64,000 nucleotides of DNA, from NCBI RefSeq assembly GCF_003202285.1, contig NZ_MASW01000003.1:1-64000 (forward strand), in the 5' to 3' direction. The notes under the pieces are model-generated. The model did not search any database and was not told where the DNA came from. It was given only the letters and a program-made list of their open reading frames with translations. The DNA is from Prauserella muralis. GTDB taxonomy: Bacteria; Actinomycetota; Actinomycetes; Mycobacteriales; Pseudonocardiaceae. Shown piece after piece: positions 7,055 to 15,181 of this stretch; position 1 is the first letter of the stretch, and each line of letters opens with the position of its first letter. The translations under genes were made by a program, and so were the position numbers.

Positions 7055-9024
7055 CCGTGCTGACCCCGGCTGCCGGGTGGGTGGGCATCCTGCTCGGGCT
7101 GGCCGGTTCGTTCGTGCTCAGCGTATTCGGTTTCCGCGCGCAGCGCCGACCGAGCGCGGTGCGCCGCAGCCAGTTGCGCTTCGCCGTGGGCTGCATGGTG
7201 GGCGGTGCCGTGCTCGCGATGACCGCGCTGGAAGTCGCGCTGCTCACCGACAACTTCGCCATGTCCTATGTGGCCGAGACGCATTCCCGCGCCACACCAC
7301 TGTTCTTTACCATCACGAGCGCGTGGTCGGCGCTGGGCGGCAGCATCGTGCTGTGGGCACTGGTGCTCGCCGGCTACACGGCTGCGGTGCTGCGGCAGGT
7401 GCGCAGCACCGACGACCGGCTGGGCACCGGCGCGCTCGCCGTGCTCGGCCTGGTGAGTATCTTCTTCTTCGGCTTGGTGTCCACCGTGGCCAACCCGTTC
7501 AAGATCCTGCCCAACCCGCCCGCCGACGGGCCGGGCCCGAACCCGATCTTGGCCGACCACGTCATGGTGGCCTTCCACCCTCCCTTGCTCTACCTGGGTT
7601 TCGTCGGGTTCACCGTGCCGTTCGCCTTCGCCATGTCCGCGCTGCTGCTGCGCAAGGGCGGAGTGGAGTGGCTGCGCCGGACCCGGCGAGCCAACCTCGT
7701 GGCCTGGAGCTTCCTCACCGCCGGCCTGGTGCTAGGCGCGTGGTGGTCGTATGAGGTACTCGGCTGGGGCGGCTACTGGGCGTGGGACCCGGTGGAGAAC
7801 GCCGCGCTGATCCCGTGGCTGGTGGCGACCGCCTTCATCCACTCAGCGGTGGTGCAGGTCAAGCGCGGCATGCTGCAGGCGTGGAACTTCGTGCTCGTCA
7901 TTGCCACGTTCGCGCTCACCATCCTGGGCACGTTCCTCACCCGCTCCGGCGTGGTCGCCTCGGTGCACTCCTTCACCGAATCCGGGGTGGGCCCGGCCTT
8001 CCTGGGTTTCCTCGTCCTCGTGCTTGCTGTCGGCTTCACGTTGTTCGCGCTGCGCGGCGAACGCGTCGCCTCTCTGGCCCGCCCGGAGTCGCTGGCCAGC
8101 CGCGAGGGCGTGTTCCTGGCCAACAACCTGCTGCTGACGCTGTTCGCGTTCGTCGTGCTCAGCGGCACCCTCTACCCGATCGTCGTGGAGGCCCTCACCG
8201 GCGACCAGGTGTCGGTGGGCCGGCCGTTCTTCGACCGGATGGCCGTGCCGCTGTCATTCGCCCTGCTGCTGGCAATGGGCGTGGGTCCGTTCACCCCGTA
8301 CCGGCACGCCTCACTGGGCGTTTTGTGGACCCGGCTGCGGGTCCCGTTGCTCCTGGCGAGCGCAGCTGCGGCCGCCGTGGTGCTGCTGGGCGGCATCTCT
8401 TCGCCCGGGGTCGTCGCGGTGACCGGCATCGCCGTGGCTATCGTCGCGGCCAGCATGCGGCAGCTCGTCGTCACCGCGCCGAAGCCACGGCACAAGGGCG
8501 TCCCGCGCGTGCTGCGCGGGCAGCGTGCTTACTGGGGCGGGCAGCTCGCCCACATCGGCGTGGCCGTGGTGGCCGTGGTCATCGCCGTCTCCGGTGCGCT
8601 CGCCACACGAGCCACGGTGATCGTCGACCGTGGACAGTCTGTGGAGTTCGCCCGGTACACGCTCACCTTCGAACGCAGCGAGGAGCACGCACAGCCGGAC
8701 CGGCTGATCCGCGACGCGCACATCGTCTTTCGCGCCGACGGCGAGGTCGCCTGGACCGCGGAACCTCGGCTGAACAGGTTCAACAACCAGACCCAGGCGG
8801 TGGGCCAGCCCGCGGTGTGGAGCGGCCCGACCCGGGACATCTACGTCGCCCTCGCGCAACTCGGTGATGATCAGGTCTCGCTCAACCTCTATCGCTACCC
8901 GCTGATGGCCTGGCTGTGGGTCGGCGGCGCCCTGGCCGCGGCCGGCGGGTTCTGGGCCCTGAGCGGACGGACCCGCCGCCCGGCAGCCGAGAACACCGCG
9001 GAGCCGGTGATGGCGGATGCGTAG
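7051..9024 (+). CDS. ccmF: CcmF, cytochrome c heme lyase subunit
   Basis: A 657-residue protein, normal for CcmF, with about 14-15 membrane segments. The heme-handling domain LGWGGYWAWDPVENAALIPW is near residues 232-253, and the conserved NPFKILPNPPADGPGPNPIL and HPPLLYLGFVGF lie upstream of it. A large extracytoplasmic domain follows near residues 520-620. CcmF transfers heme from CcmE to the CxxCH motif of apocytochrome c. It starts in an ATGA overlap with ccmE and overlaps ccmH by 8 bases. Confidence 0.92.
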   Translation: MTVLTPAAGWVGILLGLAGSFVLSVFGFRAQRRPSAVRRSQLRFAVGCMVGGAVLAMTALEVALLTDNFAMSYVAETHSRATPLFFTITSAWSALGGSIVLWALVLAGYTAAVLRQVRSTDDRLGTGALAVLGLVSIFFFGLVSTVANPFKILPNPPADGPGPNPILADHVMVAFHPPLLYLGFVGFTVPFAFAMSALLLRKGGVEWLRRTRRANLVAWSFLTAGLVLGAWWSYEVLGWGGYWAWDPVENAALIPWLVATAFIHSAVVQVKRGMLQAWNFVLVIATFALTILGTFLTRSGVVASVHSFTESGVGPAFLGFLVLVLAVGFTLFALRGERVASLARPESLASREGVFLANNLLLTLFAFVVLSGTLYPIVVEALTGDQVSVGRPFFDRMAVPLSFALLLAMGVGPFTPYRHASLGVLWTRLRVPLLLASAAAAAVVLLGGISSPGVVAVTGIAVAIVAASMRQLVVTAPKPRHKGVPRVLRGQRAYWGGQLAHIGVAVVAVVIAVSGALATRATVIVDRGQSVEFARYTLTFERSEEHAQPDRLIRDAHIVFRADGEVAWTAEPRLNRFNNQTQAVGQPAVWSGPTRDIYVALAQLGDDQVSLNLYRYPLMAWLWVGGALAAAGGFWALSGRTRRPAAENTAEPVMADA

Positions 9025-9499
9025 GCGCAGACTGCTCCAAGCCGGGCTTGCGCTGGCCATCGTCGCGCTGCTCGCCGTGGCAGTCGTCGGTCTGCTCACC
9101 GCTCGCCCCGGGACGCCGGATCGCGCCTATGAGCTCGAGCAGCGGCTGCGCTGTCCGGTGTGTAAGAGCGTGTCGATCGCGGAGTCCCCGTCGGAGACCG
9201 CGGAAGCCATGCGCGCCGTGGTGGCTGACCAGGTCGCCGCCGGCCGCAGTGATCAGGAGATCATCGACTACTTCCGCGCCCGGTATGGCGACTGGGTGCT
9301 GCTCGACCCGCCGGCGAGCGGATCGACCCTCGCCCTGTGGATGTTGCCGGTCGCCGCAGTCGTGATCGGCGGTGCCGTGCTGGTCCTGCTGCGCCGACGC
9401 CCGCCTCAGGATGAGTCGCTCACCAGCGAGGAGCGTGACCAGGTGAGACGGGCCGTGGAGCAAGCCCGATCCCGTGTCGACGATGAGGTCACGCCATGA
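9017..9499 (+). CDS. ccmH: CcmH, apocytochrome thiol oxidoreductase subunit
   Basis: A 160-residue protein with an N-terminal membrane segment, then the family motif RLRCPVCKSVSIAESPSETA (C46, C49), a three-helix domain and a second membrane segment near 108-126. The LRCxxC pair resolves disulfides in apocytochrome c before heme ligation. The cytoplasmic tail beyond the second membrane segment is charged. It overlaps ccmF at the start and the next gene at the end. Confidence 0.88.
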   Translation: MRRRRLLQAGLALAIVALLAVAVVGLLTARPGTPDRAYELEQRLRCPVCKSVSIAESPSETAEAMRAVVADQVAAGRSDQEIIDYFRARYGDWVLLDPPASGSTLALWMLPVAAVVIGGAVLVLLRRRPPQDESLTSEERDQVRRAVEQARSRVDDEVTP

Positions 9500-10311
9500 A
9501 CACCGTTCGAGAGCTGCTTGAACAGCGGCGTGACCAAGCCCTGCGGGACATCGTCGACCTCGAACGGCAGGTCGCCGACAACGAGATCCCCAAGGAAGCC
9601 GCCGAGAAGCTGCGCCGCCGCTACGAGGCGGCCGCCGCGCACGCGATCGACGCCCTGGAAACGGCCCCGTCCATCGAGGAGCAGGAACCTTCGCGCACGC
9701 CCCGGCGGTCCCGGGCCCGGATCGTCGCCTACGTCGCCGCAGCGGCTGCGGCGGTGTTCGCCGCCGTGGTGCTTCCCCAGTACGTGGCGACCCGGCCCGA
9801 CGGCGGGTTCGTCACGGGCAACGAGGTGGCCCAGACACCGACCGGGACGGCACCCGCAAGCCCGGCACCGGCGCCGCGCGACCTGTCGACCGTCAGCGAG
9901 GCAGAGATGGAAGCGGTGGTGAAGGCCAACCCCACCGTCGTCGGGATGCGGCTCGCCCTGGCCAGCCGCTACCTGGAGAAGCGCAACTACGACAAGGCCG
10001 CCGAGCACTACGGTGTGGCGCTCAAGCAGGACCCGGGCAATCCCGAGGTGCAGGCCGGTGCCGGGTGGCTGCTGTTCAAAATGGGCCGGACCGACGCGGC
10101 GTTGCGGTTCGTCGACCAGGCACTGGCCATCGCCCCGACCATGCAGGATGCGTTGTGGTTCAAGGCGAACATCCTGCTCGAGGGGCGCAAGGACCCGGCC
10201 GGTGCACTCGCCGTGCTGCGCCCGCTCGCCCAGCGCGGCGACCTCGACGCGGACCTTCGCCAGCAGGTGCGGCAGCTGATCAGGGTCGCCGAACAGGCAG
10301 GCGGCCAATGA
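9496..10311 (+). CDS. CcmI-like TPR protein
   Basis: A 271-residue protein. A charged N-terminal coil (residues 1-60, VRELLEQRRDQALRDIVDLE) is followed by a membrane segment near 77-95, a Pro-rich linker and TPR repeats (about 140-260; the YLEKRNYDKAAEHYGVALKQ repeat is clear). CcmI-type proteins hold apocytochrome c for the CcmF/CcmH ligase. The order here is cytoplasmic coil, then membrane, then TPR, which is a variant of the proteobacterial CcmI. Position between ccmH and a ccmG-like gene supports the role. Confidence 0.75.
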   Translation: MNTVRELLEQRRDQALRDIVDLERQVADNEIPKEAAEKLRRRYEAAAAHAIDALETAPSIEEQEPSRTPRRSRARIVAYVAAAAAAVFAAVVLPQYVATRPDGGFVTGNEVAQTPTGTAPASPAPAPRDLSTVSEAEMEAVVKANPTVVGMRLALASRYLEKRNYDKAAEHYGVALKQDPGNPEVQAGAGWLLFKMGRTDAALRFVDQALAIAPTMQDALWFKANILLEGRKDPAGALAVLRPLAQRGDLDADLRQQVRQLIRVAEQAGGQ

Positions 10312-10946
10312 CCACCACCCACGACACTGCCGCGTCAGGTCGTTCTCGCCAGTGGCGGCGTGTGCGCTGGATCGCCCTCGCGGTTGTCGTCGTCGCGGTG
10401 GGTGTCGGCGCGATCTTCGGCAGCCGCCTGGGCAAAGACCCCACCCTGGTCGACAGCCCACTCATCGGCAAGCCCGCTCCGGCCGCGAACCTGCCCAACC
10501 TGGAGGGCGACGGGGCCGTGTCACTGGCCGATCTGCGCGGCCAAATCGTCGTCGTGAACTTCTGGGCCTCCTGGTGCGTGGCCTGCCGGGAAGAGCACCC
10601 AGCGCTGGTGTCGGCGGCGAACAACTACCGGGCCGCGGGCGTCGTGTTCGTCGGCGTCAACTACCAGGACCAGCGCGGCGCCGCGATCCGCTTTCTCGAC
10701 GAAATGGGGCGCGGGGATCCGTCCGCCTACCGCTACGTGACCGACCCCGGCTCCAAGCTAGCGCTGGACTTCGGCGTATTCGGCGTCCCGGAGACCTTCT
10801 TCATCGACCGTGCCGGAACCGTTGTCGGCAAGATCGCCGGACCGTCCAGCTACCAGCTGCTCTCGACATCCCTCGACGAGGTCCTCGCCGGCCGCACGCC
10901 GCGTTCGCGTACGGAGGGCTCCGTCCAACCCGCACCTGGCAGGTGA
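10308..10946 (+). CDS. CcmG/TlpA-like membrane thioredoxin
   Basis: A 212-residue protein with an N-terminal anchor (about 19-40) and a thioredoxin fold with NFWASWCVACREEHPAL (C90, C93). It continues with GVNYQDQRGAAIRFL and FGVFGVPETFFIDRAGTV, the last being typical of CcmG/DsbE. It should reduce the CxxCH disulfide of apocytochromes using electrons from CcdA. It is the last gene of the ccm operon (ATGA overlap with the CcmI-like gene) and is followed at once by a large stem-loop. Confidence 0.85.
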   Translation: MTTTHDTAASGRSRQWRRVRWIALAVVVVAVGVGAIFGSRLGKDPTLVDSPLIGKPAPAANLPNLEGDGAVSLADLRGQIVVVNFWASWCVACREEHPALVSAANNYRAAGVVFVGVNYQDQRGAAIRFLDEMGRGDPSAYRYVTDPGSKLALDFGVFGVPETFFIDRAGTVVGKIAGPSSYQLLSTSLDEVLAGRTPRSRTEGSVQPAPGR

Positions 10947-10950
10947 GGTC

Positions 10951-11014
10951 AGGTCACCGGTCGTGAGTGAAGAGCCGGGTTCTAACCCGGCTAAACACTC
11001 ACGAGAGGTGACCT
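10951..11014. terminator. Large stem-loop at the end of the ccm operon
   Basis: Nested inverted repeats: AGGTCACC/GGTGACCT outside, CGTGAGTG/CACTCACG in the middle, and AGCCGGGTT/AACCCGGCT around a 2-base loop at the centre. The stem spans 64 bases with small internal bulges. There is no U-tract, which is common for actinobacterial terminators. It begins 4 bases after the ccmG-like stop, so it probably ends ccm transcription before the sortase promoter. Confidence 0.75.
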
Positions 11015-11043
11015 GCGCAGGTCTGGGCGTCCCGCAGAGAATC

Positions 11044-11060
11044 TACTAGCAGTGATAGTA
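11044..11060. promoter_or_regulatory. BlaI-type dyad, site 4 (TACTA-N7-TAGTA)
   Basis: TACTAGCAGTGATAGTA with flanking C/G, 48 bases before the sortase gene. Its 6-base arms are perfect and it is one of the best matches in the set. Confidence 0.75.
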
Positions 11061-11107
11061 GTATTCGGTGGTTGGCGGGCATCGCCTGACGTCCGAGAGG
11101 AGCTCCC

Positions 11108-12016
11108 GTGCCGCGCGATGAGGAAGCGGAGACGCAGGTGCTCACCGGCCTCGACTTCACGTCCCATTCGGGCACGCTGCCGATCACAGTGCCGAGACCG
11201 TCGGCACCACCGGACGGTGCTGTTCGCAAGACCGTGCGTACCTTCGGTGAACTGCTGGTCACCGCCGGGATCGTCGTGCTGCTTTTCGTCGTGTACGAGG
11301 TGTACGTGACGGACTGGGTCTCGGCCGGGAAGCAGCGCGAGGCCAGCGCAGAGCTCGACGACCGCTGGTCCAACGGCCGGCATGTCCGCACCGAGCCGAT
11401 CGAGGGCAAGGCATTCGCGCGGATCTACATCCCGTCCTTCGGCGCGGACTACACGTTCACGATTCAGGAAGGCGTCGACGCCGCGACCTTGGAGATCGGC
11501 CCTGGCCACTACAAGGACACGGCGTTACCTGGCGAGCCAGGCAACTTCGCGGTCGCGGGCCACCGGGTGGGCAAGGGTGCCCCATTCAACGACCTGGACC
11601 TGCTGAACTCGTGCGACGCGATCGTCATCGAGACCGCTGACCGGTTCTTCGTATACCGCGTGCTGCCGATGAAGGAGGAGACGGGCAGCTGGGAAGGCGA
11701 CCAGGGGCGAGAGTCCCAGTGCGTCAATGTCCCGACGTTGCGTGACCCCTCGGTGGCTGACGGCGGCCCGTATGGCGCGACATTCGGGCGCGTCATCGTC
11801 ACACCGGACCGGCGTGATGCCGTGGCGCCGGTGCCGTACCAGTCAGGAGACGCGCTGCCCGCGGCATCGCGGGCATCCCTGCTTACGCTCACAACCTGCC
11901 ACCCGAAGTTCTCCGCCCGCCTGCGGATGATCATCCACGCGGTGCTGACGAAAGAGTTCCAGAAGGAACCGGGCGCCGGGTACGGGGACCTGCTGCGCAG
12001 GATCGGGGAGGCCTGA
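11108..12016 (+). CDS. Class E sortase
   Basis: A 302-residue transpeptidase. A long cytoplasmic N-terminus precedes one membrane segment (about 50-70). The sortase barrel has its catalytic histidine in FAVAGHR (H151), cysteine in LTLTTCHPKF (C264) and arginine in RLRMIIHA (R272). The TLTTCHP form with a tyrosine-free pocket is typical of actinobacterial class E enzymes, which attach LAxTG-type proteins to the wall. No LAxTG substrate is encoded nearby. It is followed by its usual small membrane partner in a TGATG overlap. Confidence 0.88.
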   Translation: MPRDEEAETQVLTGLDFTSHSGTLPITVPRPSAPPDGAVRKTVRTFGELLVTAGIVVLLFVVYEVYVTDWVSAGKQREASAELDDRWSNGRHVRTEPIEGKAFARIYIPSFGADYTFTIQEGVDAATLEIGPGHYKDTALPGEPGNFAVAGHRVGKGAPFNDLDLLNSCDAIVIETADRFFVYRVLPMKEETGSWEGDQGRESQCVNVPTLRDPSVADGGPYGATFGRVIVTPDRRDAVAPVPYQSGDALPAASRASLLTLTTCHPKFSARLRMIIHAVLTKEFQKEPGAGYGDLLRRIGEA

Positions 12017-12177
12017 TGTACGCGTGGATATGGCGGCACCTTCCGGGCCCGGTGACCGCGAGGGTCGCGATCGCGGCGCTACTCGTCACGGGTGTGATCG
12101 CGCTGCTGATGTTGTGGATCTTCCCGTGGCTGGAGCCGATGTTGCCCTTCAACGAGGTCGCGGTCGACGACGGCTGA
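12016..12177 (+). CDS. Small membrane protein, class E sortase partner
   Basis: A 53-residue protein, MYAWIWRHLPGPVTARV at the start and LEPMLPFNEVAVDDG at the end, with one membrane segment. Very similar short proteins follow class E sortases across actinobacteria; their function is not known. The start overlaps the sortase stop (TGATG). The last two-thirds of this gene is part of a 200-base repeat whose second copy lies at 15835. Confidence 0.75.
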   Translation: MYAWIWRHLPGPVTARVAIAALLVTGVIALLMLWIFPWLEPMLPFNEVAVDDG

Positions 12178-12267
12178 CTGTTCGCGTCGACGGCGGGTCA
12201 GCCGATGACCGACTCGCACAGGGCGACGCCCGCTGCGGTGAATAATCCGGTGAACACCGGGCCGGCG
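12068..12267 (+). repeat. Left 200-base direct repeat flanking the mercury module
   Basis: This stretch and 15835-16034 align without gaps at a constant offset of 3767 bases, with about 10 mismatches (about 95% identity). It covers the 3' part of the sortase partner gene and the last about 70 bases of an M56 protease gene lying in the opposite direction. The repeat pair brackets the mercury genes and marks the recombination event that placed them here. Confidence 0.9.
12198..12267 (-). pseudogene. 3' remnant of an M56 protease gene
   Basis: The stop codon and roughly the last 22 codons of the M56 gene (complete at 15965-16924) recur here, inside the left repeat. The upstream sequence then changes to unrelated DNA. 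The fragment cannot make a functional protein and is a by-product of the mercury-module insertion. Confidence 0.75.
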
Positions 12268-12302
12268 CGCTTGTGGGCTTTCGCCTGCGCACCGGGTGCG
12301 GC

Positions 12303-12705
12303 TTACCGGAGCTTGGTGAGCAGGAGGCCGCGGTTGCGGGCTCGTGTGTGGATGACGGCGGCGAGGGCGATGCCCATGGCGGCGTGGGCGAGCAGGGTGG
12401 TGAGGAAGTAGCCGTTGACCAGGCTGTCGTACTTGTCGAGGCCGAACGGCCCGAATGTGGGGCCATGGGTGGCAGGGTCATCATGCCGACCTCGACGAAG
12501 GCTACGGAGAACAGCAGCGGTCCCCACCAGGGGATGCGGCCGAACAGGATGGAGTAGACCAGGGCGAAGGAGATGCCGTTGAAGAAGTGGTAGAGCGCGC
12601 CGAGGGTGTAGCTAGCGGGCGTGGGTCGCTCATGGGGCCAGCGCCGGTGATCATGTTGCCGAACATGGTGATCGAGTCGGGTAGGTAGCCCAGGTGGACC
12701 CGGCG
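12303..12705 (-). pseudogene. Membrane protein gene with two frameshifts
   Basis: Three coding pieces in different frames join into one hydrophobic protein. The first is GYLPDSITMFGNMITGAGPM, the second LGALYHFFNGISFALVYSIL through VEVGMMTLPP, and the third FGPFGLDKYDSLVNGYFLTT ending in LLLTKLR. The joins lie near 12630 and 12470. At least three membrane segments are visible. Position downstream of an ArsR-type regulator in a mer locus suggests a metal transport or resistance role, but I do not recognise the family. The N-terminus is missing, since the frame closes near the arsR stop. Confidence 0.55.
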
Positions 12706-12714
12706 CTGCGGATT

Positions 12715-13122
12715 TCAGGCGCTGTGGTCGATGCGCAGGCAGGCGGCCAGCGCGCAGGTGTTGTCCGCGGCCAGGGACCGGGCCAGCATCACCAACTCGC
12801 CCACGCGGGGGTCGGTGACCCGGTAGTGGGCGAACCGGCCGGCGCGGCGGACCTGCACGTAGCCGCAGTCGGCCAGACAGCCCAGGTGCGTGGAGACCCG
12901 GCCCTGGGACAGGCCCAGATGCGCGACGCACTCGGTGACGGTGTGTTCCTCGTGGAGCAGGAACTCCAGCAGCCGCAGCCGGGCCGGATCACCAAGGGCA
13001 CGGAAGAACTTGGCCACCAGCTCCACCCCACCCACCTCGGTAGGCAGCAGCGTCGCCTGGGGTTGCGGTGTCTCGCTCGCAAGCTCGCTCACGTGGGATC
13101 GTCCTCCAGCCGGGGCCCTCAT
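12715..13122 (-). CDS. ArsR/SmtB-family metal sensor repressor of the mercury genes
   Basis: A 135-residue winged-helix repressor with ALGDPARLRLLEFLL, recognition region LSQGRVSTHLGCLADCGYV and the wing VRRAGRFAHYRV. Cysteines at 65 (TVTECVAHL), 82, 86, 123 and 128 are candidates for thiol metal binding. In Streptomyces and relatives the mercury regulator is of this ArsR type rather than the proteobacterial MerR type; a CmtR-like Cd/Pb specificity is the alternative. It is divergent from merA, with two dyads in the 88-base gap. Confidence 0.8.
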   Translation of the reverse strand: MRAPAGGRSHVSELASETPQPQATLLPTEVGGVELVAKFFRALGDPARLRLLEFLLHEEHTVTECVAHLGLSQGRVSTHLGCLADCGYVQVRRAGRFAHYRVTDPRVGELVMLARSLAADNTCALAACLRIDHSA

Positions 13123-13143
13123 GTATCCGAATTGGCGAATATA
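13123..13143. promoter_or_regulatory. ArsR-type operator O1
   Basis: The sequence GTATCCGAATTGGCGAATAT forms an imperfect dyad (TATCCG/CGAATA) immediately upstream of the arsR-type start, as expected for autoregulation. Confidence 0.55.
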
Positions 13144-13157
13144 AGGCTAGCATGGTT

Positions 13158-13177
13158 GTATCCGCTAGAGCGAATAC
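13158..13177. promoter_or_regulatory. ArsR-type operator O2 before merA
   Basis: GTATCCGCTAGAGCGAATAC is a near-perfect dyad (GTAT-N-CGCT/AGCG-N-ATAC) 33 bases before merA and related to O1. It probably overlaps the merA promoter. Confidence 0.65.
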
Positions 13178-13210
13178 GTCTGGTGCGGCTGATCGGAAGG
13201 GGACCTAGGG

Positions 13211-14626
13211 ATGGGGTATGACCTGGCAGTCATCGGTTCGGGCGGGGCGGCGTTCGCCGCGGCCATCGCGGCACGCACCAAGAGCCGCACGGTGGTGATG
13301 ATCGAACAGGCCACGGTGGGCGGGACGTGTGTGAACACCGGGTGCGTGCCCTCGAAGGCGCTGCTGGCCGCCGCCGAGGCGCGCCACGTCAGCCTGGACG
13401 GCCGGTTTCCCGGCATCGGCGTGACCCCGTTCGGGGTCGATCTGCCCCGGCTGATCGAGGCCAAACGGGATCTGCTGACCGCGCTGCGCGCGGAGAAGTA
13501 CACCGATCTGGCCGCCGAGTACGGCTGGGAGATCGTGTCCGGCACGGCCCGTTTCGCCGACGGCCCTGCCCTGGAGGTCACGCCGTCCGGCGGCGGACCG
13601 GCGCGGCGCGTGGAGGCGCAGCATCACCTGATCGCCACCGGATCGACGCCGTGGGCACCACCGATCGACGGGCTCATCGAGGCGGGCTATTTGACCTCCA
13701 CCACCGCGATGGAACTCGACACCCTGCCCGCCTCGATGATCGTGATCGGGGGCAACGCGATCGGCCTGGAACAGGCCCAGCTGTGGAACCGACTCGGCGT
13801 CGACGTCACCGTGGTGGAAGCGCTCGACCGGCTGGCGCCGTTCGAGGAACCCGAGATCTCCGCGGCGATCGCCGAGGTGTTCACCCGCGAAGGCATCGGC
13901 GTGGTCACCGCCGCCACCATCACCCGCACCGACCGCGACACCACCGGCTACCGGGTGGCGGTCACCGGCACCGACGGCCAGCCCGCCGAGCTACAAGCCG
14001 AGCAACTGCTGGTGGCCACCGGCCGCCGCCCGGTCACCGCCGGCCTCCACCTGGACGCGGTAGGGGTCAAGGTCGGCACGAGAGGCGAGGTCGTGGTCGA
14101 CGAGCACCTGCGCACCGACAACCCCCGCATCTGGGCCGCCGGGGACGTCACCGGCCATCCGCAGTTCGTCTACGTCGCGGGTGCCCACGGCACCCTGGTG
14201 GCCGACAACGCCTTCGACAACGCGGGGCGGACGCTGGACTACCACCACCTGCCGCGGGTGACCTTCACCAGCCCCGCGATCGCCGCGGCCGGGTTGACCG
14301 ACGCCCAGGCGGTCGAGCAGGGCTACGCGTGCGAGTGCCGGGTGCTGCCGCTGGAGTACGTGCCGCGTGCGCTGGTCAACCGCGACACTCACGGCCTGAT
14401 CAAACTCGTCGCCGACCGCGACACCGGCCGCCTGCTCGGGGCGCACGTGATCGCCGAAGGTGCCGGGGATGTGATCGCTACTGCCGTCTATGCCCTCGCG
14501 AATAACATAACTGTGCGGCAGATGGCCGACCTGTGGTGCCCGTACCTGACCATGGCCGAAGGCCTCAAGCTCGCCGCGCAAACCTTCACCCGCGACGTGT
14601 CCACACTGTCCTGCTGCGCGTCATGA
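13211..14626 (+). CDS. merA: Mercuric reductase
   Basis: A 471-residue flavoprotein disulfide reductase without the N-terminal HMA domain. It has the FAD motif VIGSGGAAFAAAIAA (7-21), the redox pair GTCVNTGCVPSK (C40, C45), an NADPH-binding GGNAIGLEQ region and LWAAGDV-type FAD contact IWAAGDVTGHPQFVYVA. It ends in the paired cysteines STLSCCAS (C468, C469) that hand Hg(II) to the active site of the partner subunit. It reduces Hg(II) to Hg(0) with NADPH in the cytoplasm. The stop overlaps the MerR-type gene (ATGA). Confidence 0.93.
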   Translation: MGYDLAVIGSGGAAFAAAIAARTKSRTVVMIEQATVGGTCVNTGCVPSKALLAAAEARHVSLDGRFPGIGVTPFGVDLPRLIEAKRDLLTALRAEKYTDLAAEYGWEIVSGTARFADGPALEVTPSGGGPARRVEAQHHLIATGSTPWAPPIDGLIEAGYLTSTTAMELDTLPASMIVIGGNAIGLEQAQLWNRLGVDVTVVEALDRLAPFEEPEISAAIAEVFTREGIGVVTAATITRTDRDTTGYRVAVTGTDGQPAELQAEQLLVATGRRPVTAGLHLDAVGVKVGTRGEVVVDEHLRTDNPRIWAAGDVTGHPQFVYVAGAHGTLVADNAFDNAGRTLDYHHLPRVTFTSPAIAAAGLTDAQAVEQGYACECRVLPLEYVPRALVNRDTHGLIKLVADRDTGRLLGAHVIAEGAGDVIATAVYALANNITVRQMADLWCPYLTMAEGLKLAAQTFTRDVSTLSCCAS

Positions 14627-15075
14627 CCAGCCCCCACCGGCGCCGACCCAAGCGCCAGACGATGACGATCGGCGACCTGGCCCAGCGGACCGGCGTGCCC
14701 GTGAAGGTGCTGCGCCGACACGAAGACCTGGGCCTGATCTACACCCTCGGCCGCAGTCCTGCCGGATACCGGCTCTTCGACGAAGACGCCCTATGGTGCG
14801 TGGACGTCATTCGGACCCTGCGGGCGCTGGGCCTGACCGAGGCCGAGATCCAGCACCTCGCCAACAGCCACGCCGACGGCTGCCAGCTGGTCGGTCCGCA
14901 ACTCGCCGAAATGCTGCACCGCGTCCGCGCCCGCACCGAGACCCGGATCCGCGAGCTGGAACAGCTGCGGTGGCGCGTGGAGAACTTCGAGCGTCGCCAC
15001 CGTGCCGCCCTGGAGGGCCGGGCCGTAGCCAATCCGTGGGGTGCGAACCCGCGATCGAGCCAGCACGAGGCTTGA
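14623..15075 (+). CDS. MerR-family transcriptional regulator
   Basis: A 150-residue protein with a MerR-type helix-turn-helix (MTIGDLAQRTGVPVKVLRRHE, residues 14-34), a wing (SPAGYRLFDEDAL) and a C-terminal coiled coil. Only two cysteines are present (C59, C87), not the three of the classical Hg(II) sensor MerR, so it may respond to something else or rely on partners. It overlaps merA (ATGA), so is transcribed with it. An ArsR-type regulator is encoded on the other side, giving the module two regulators. Confidence 0.8.
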   Translation: MTSPHRRRPKRQTMTIGDLAQRTGVPVKVLRRHEDLGLIYTLGRSPAGYRLFDEDALWCVDVIRTLRALGLTEAEIQHLANSHADGCQLVGPQLAEMLHRVRARTETRIRELEQLRWRVENFERRHRAALEGRAVANPWGANPRSSQHEA

Positions 15076-15181
15076 CCCTCCCACCGGTGGTCGACCCTAG
15101 CGTCGGAACAACCGGCTCGAACGACGGATGCACCGCGCCGCCTAAGCAGCAAGTCGCGCGGCTGCGAGAAGGGACACTCAG

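Noticed and set aside
14623-15075. Classical Hg(II)-sensing MerR
   Set aside because: Only two cysteines are present where the classical sensor needs three, and an ArsR-type regulator with operators fills that place.
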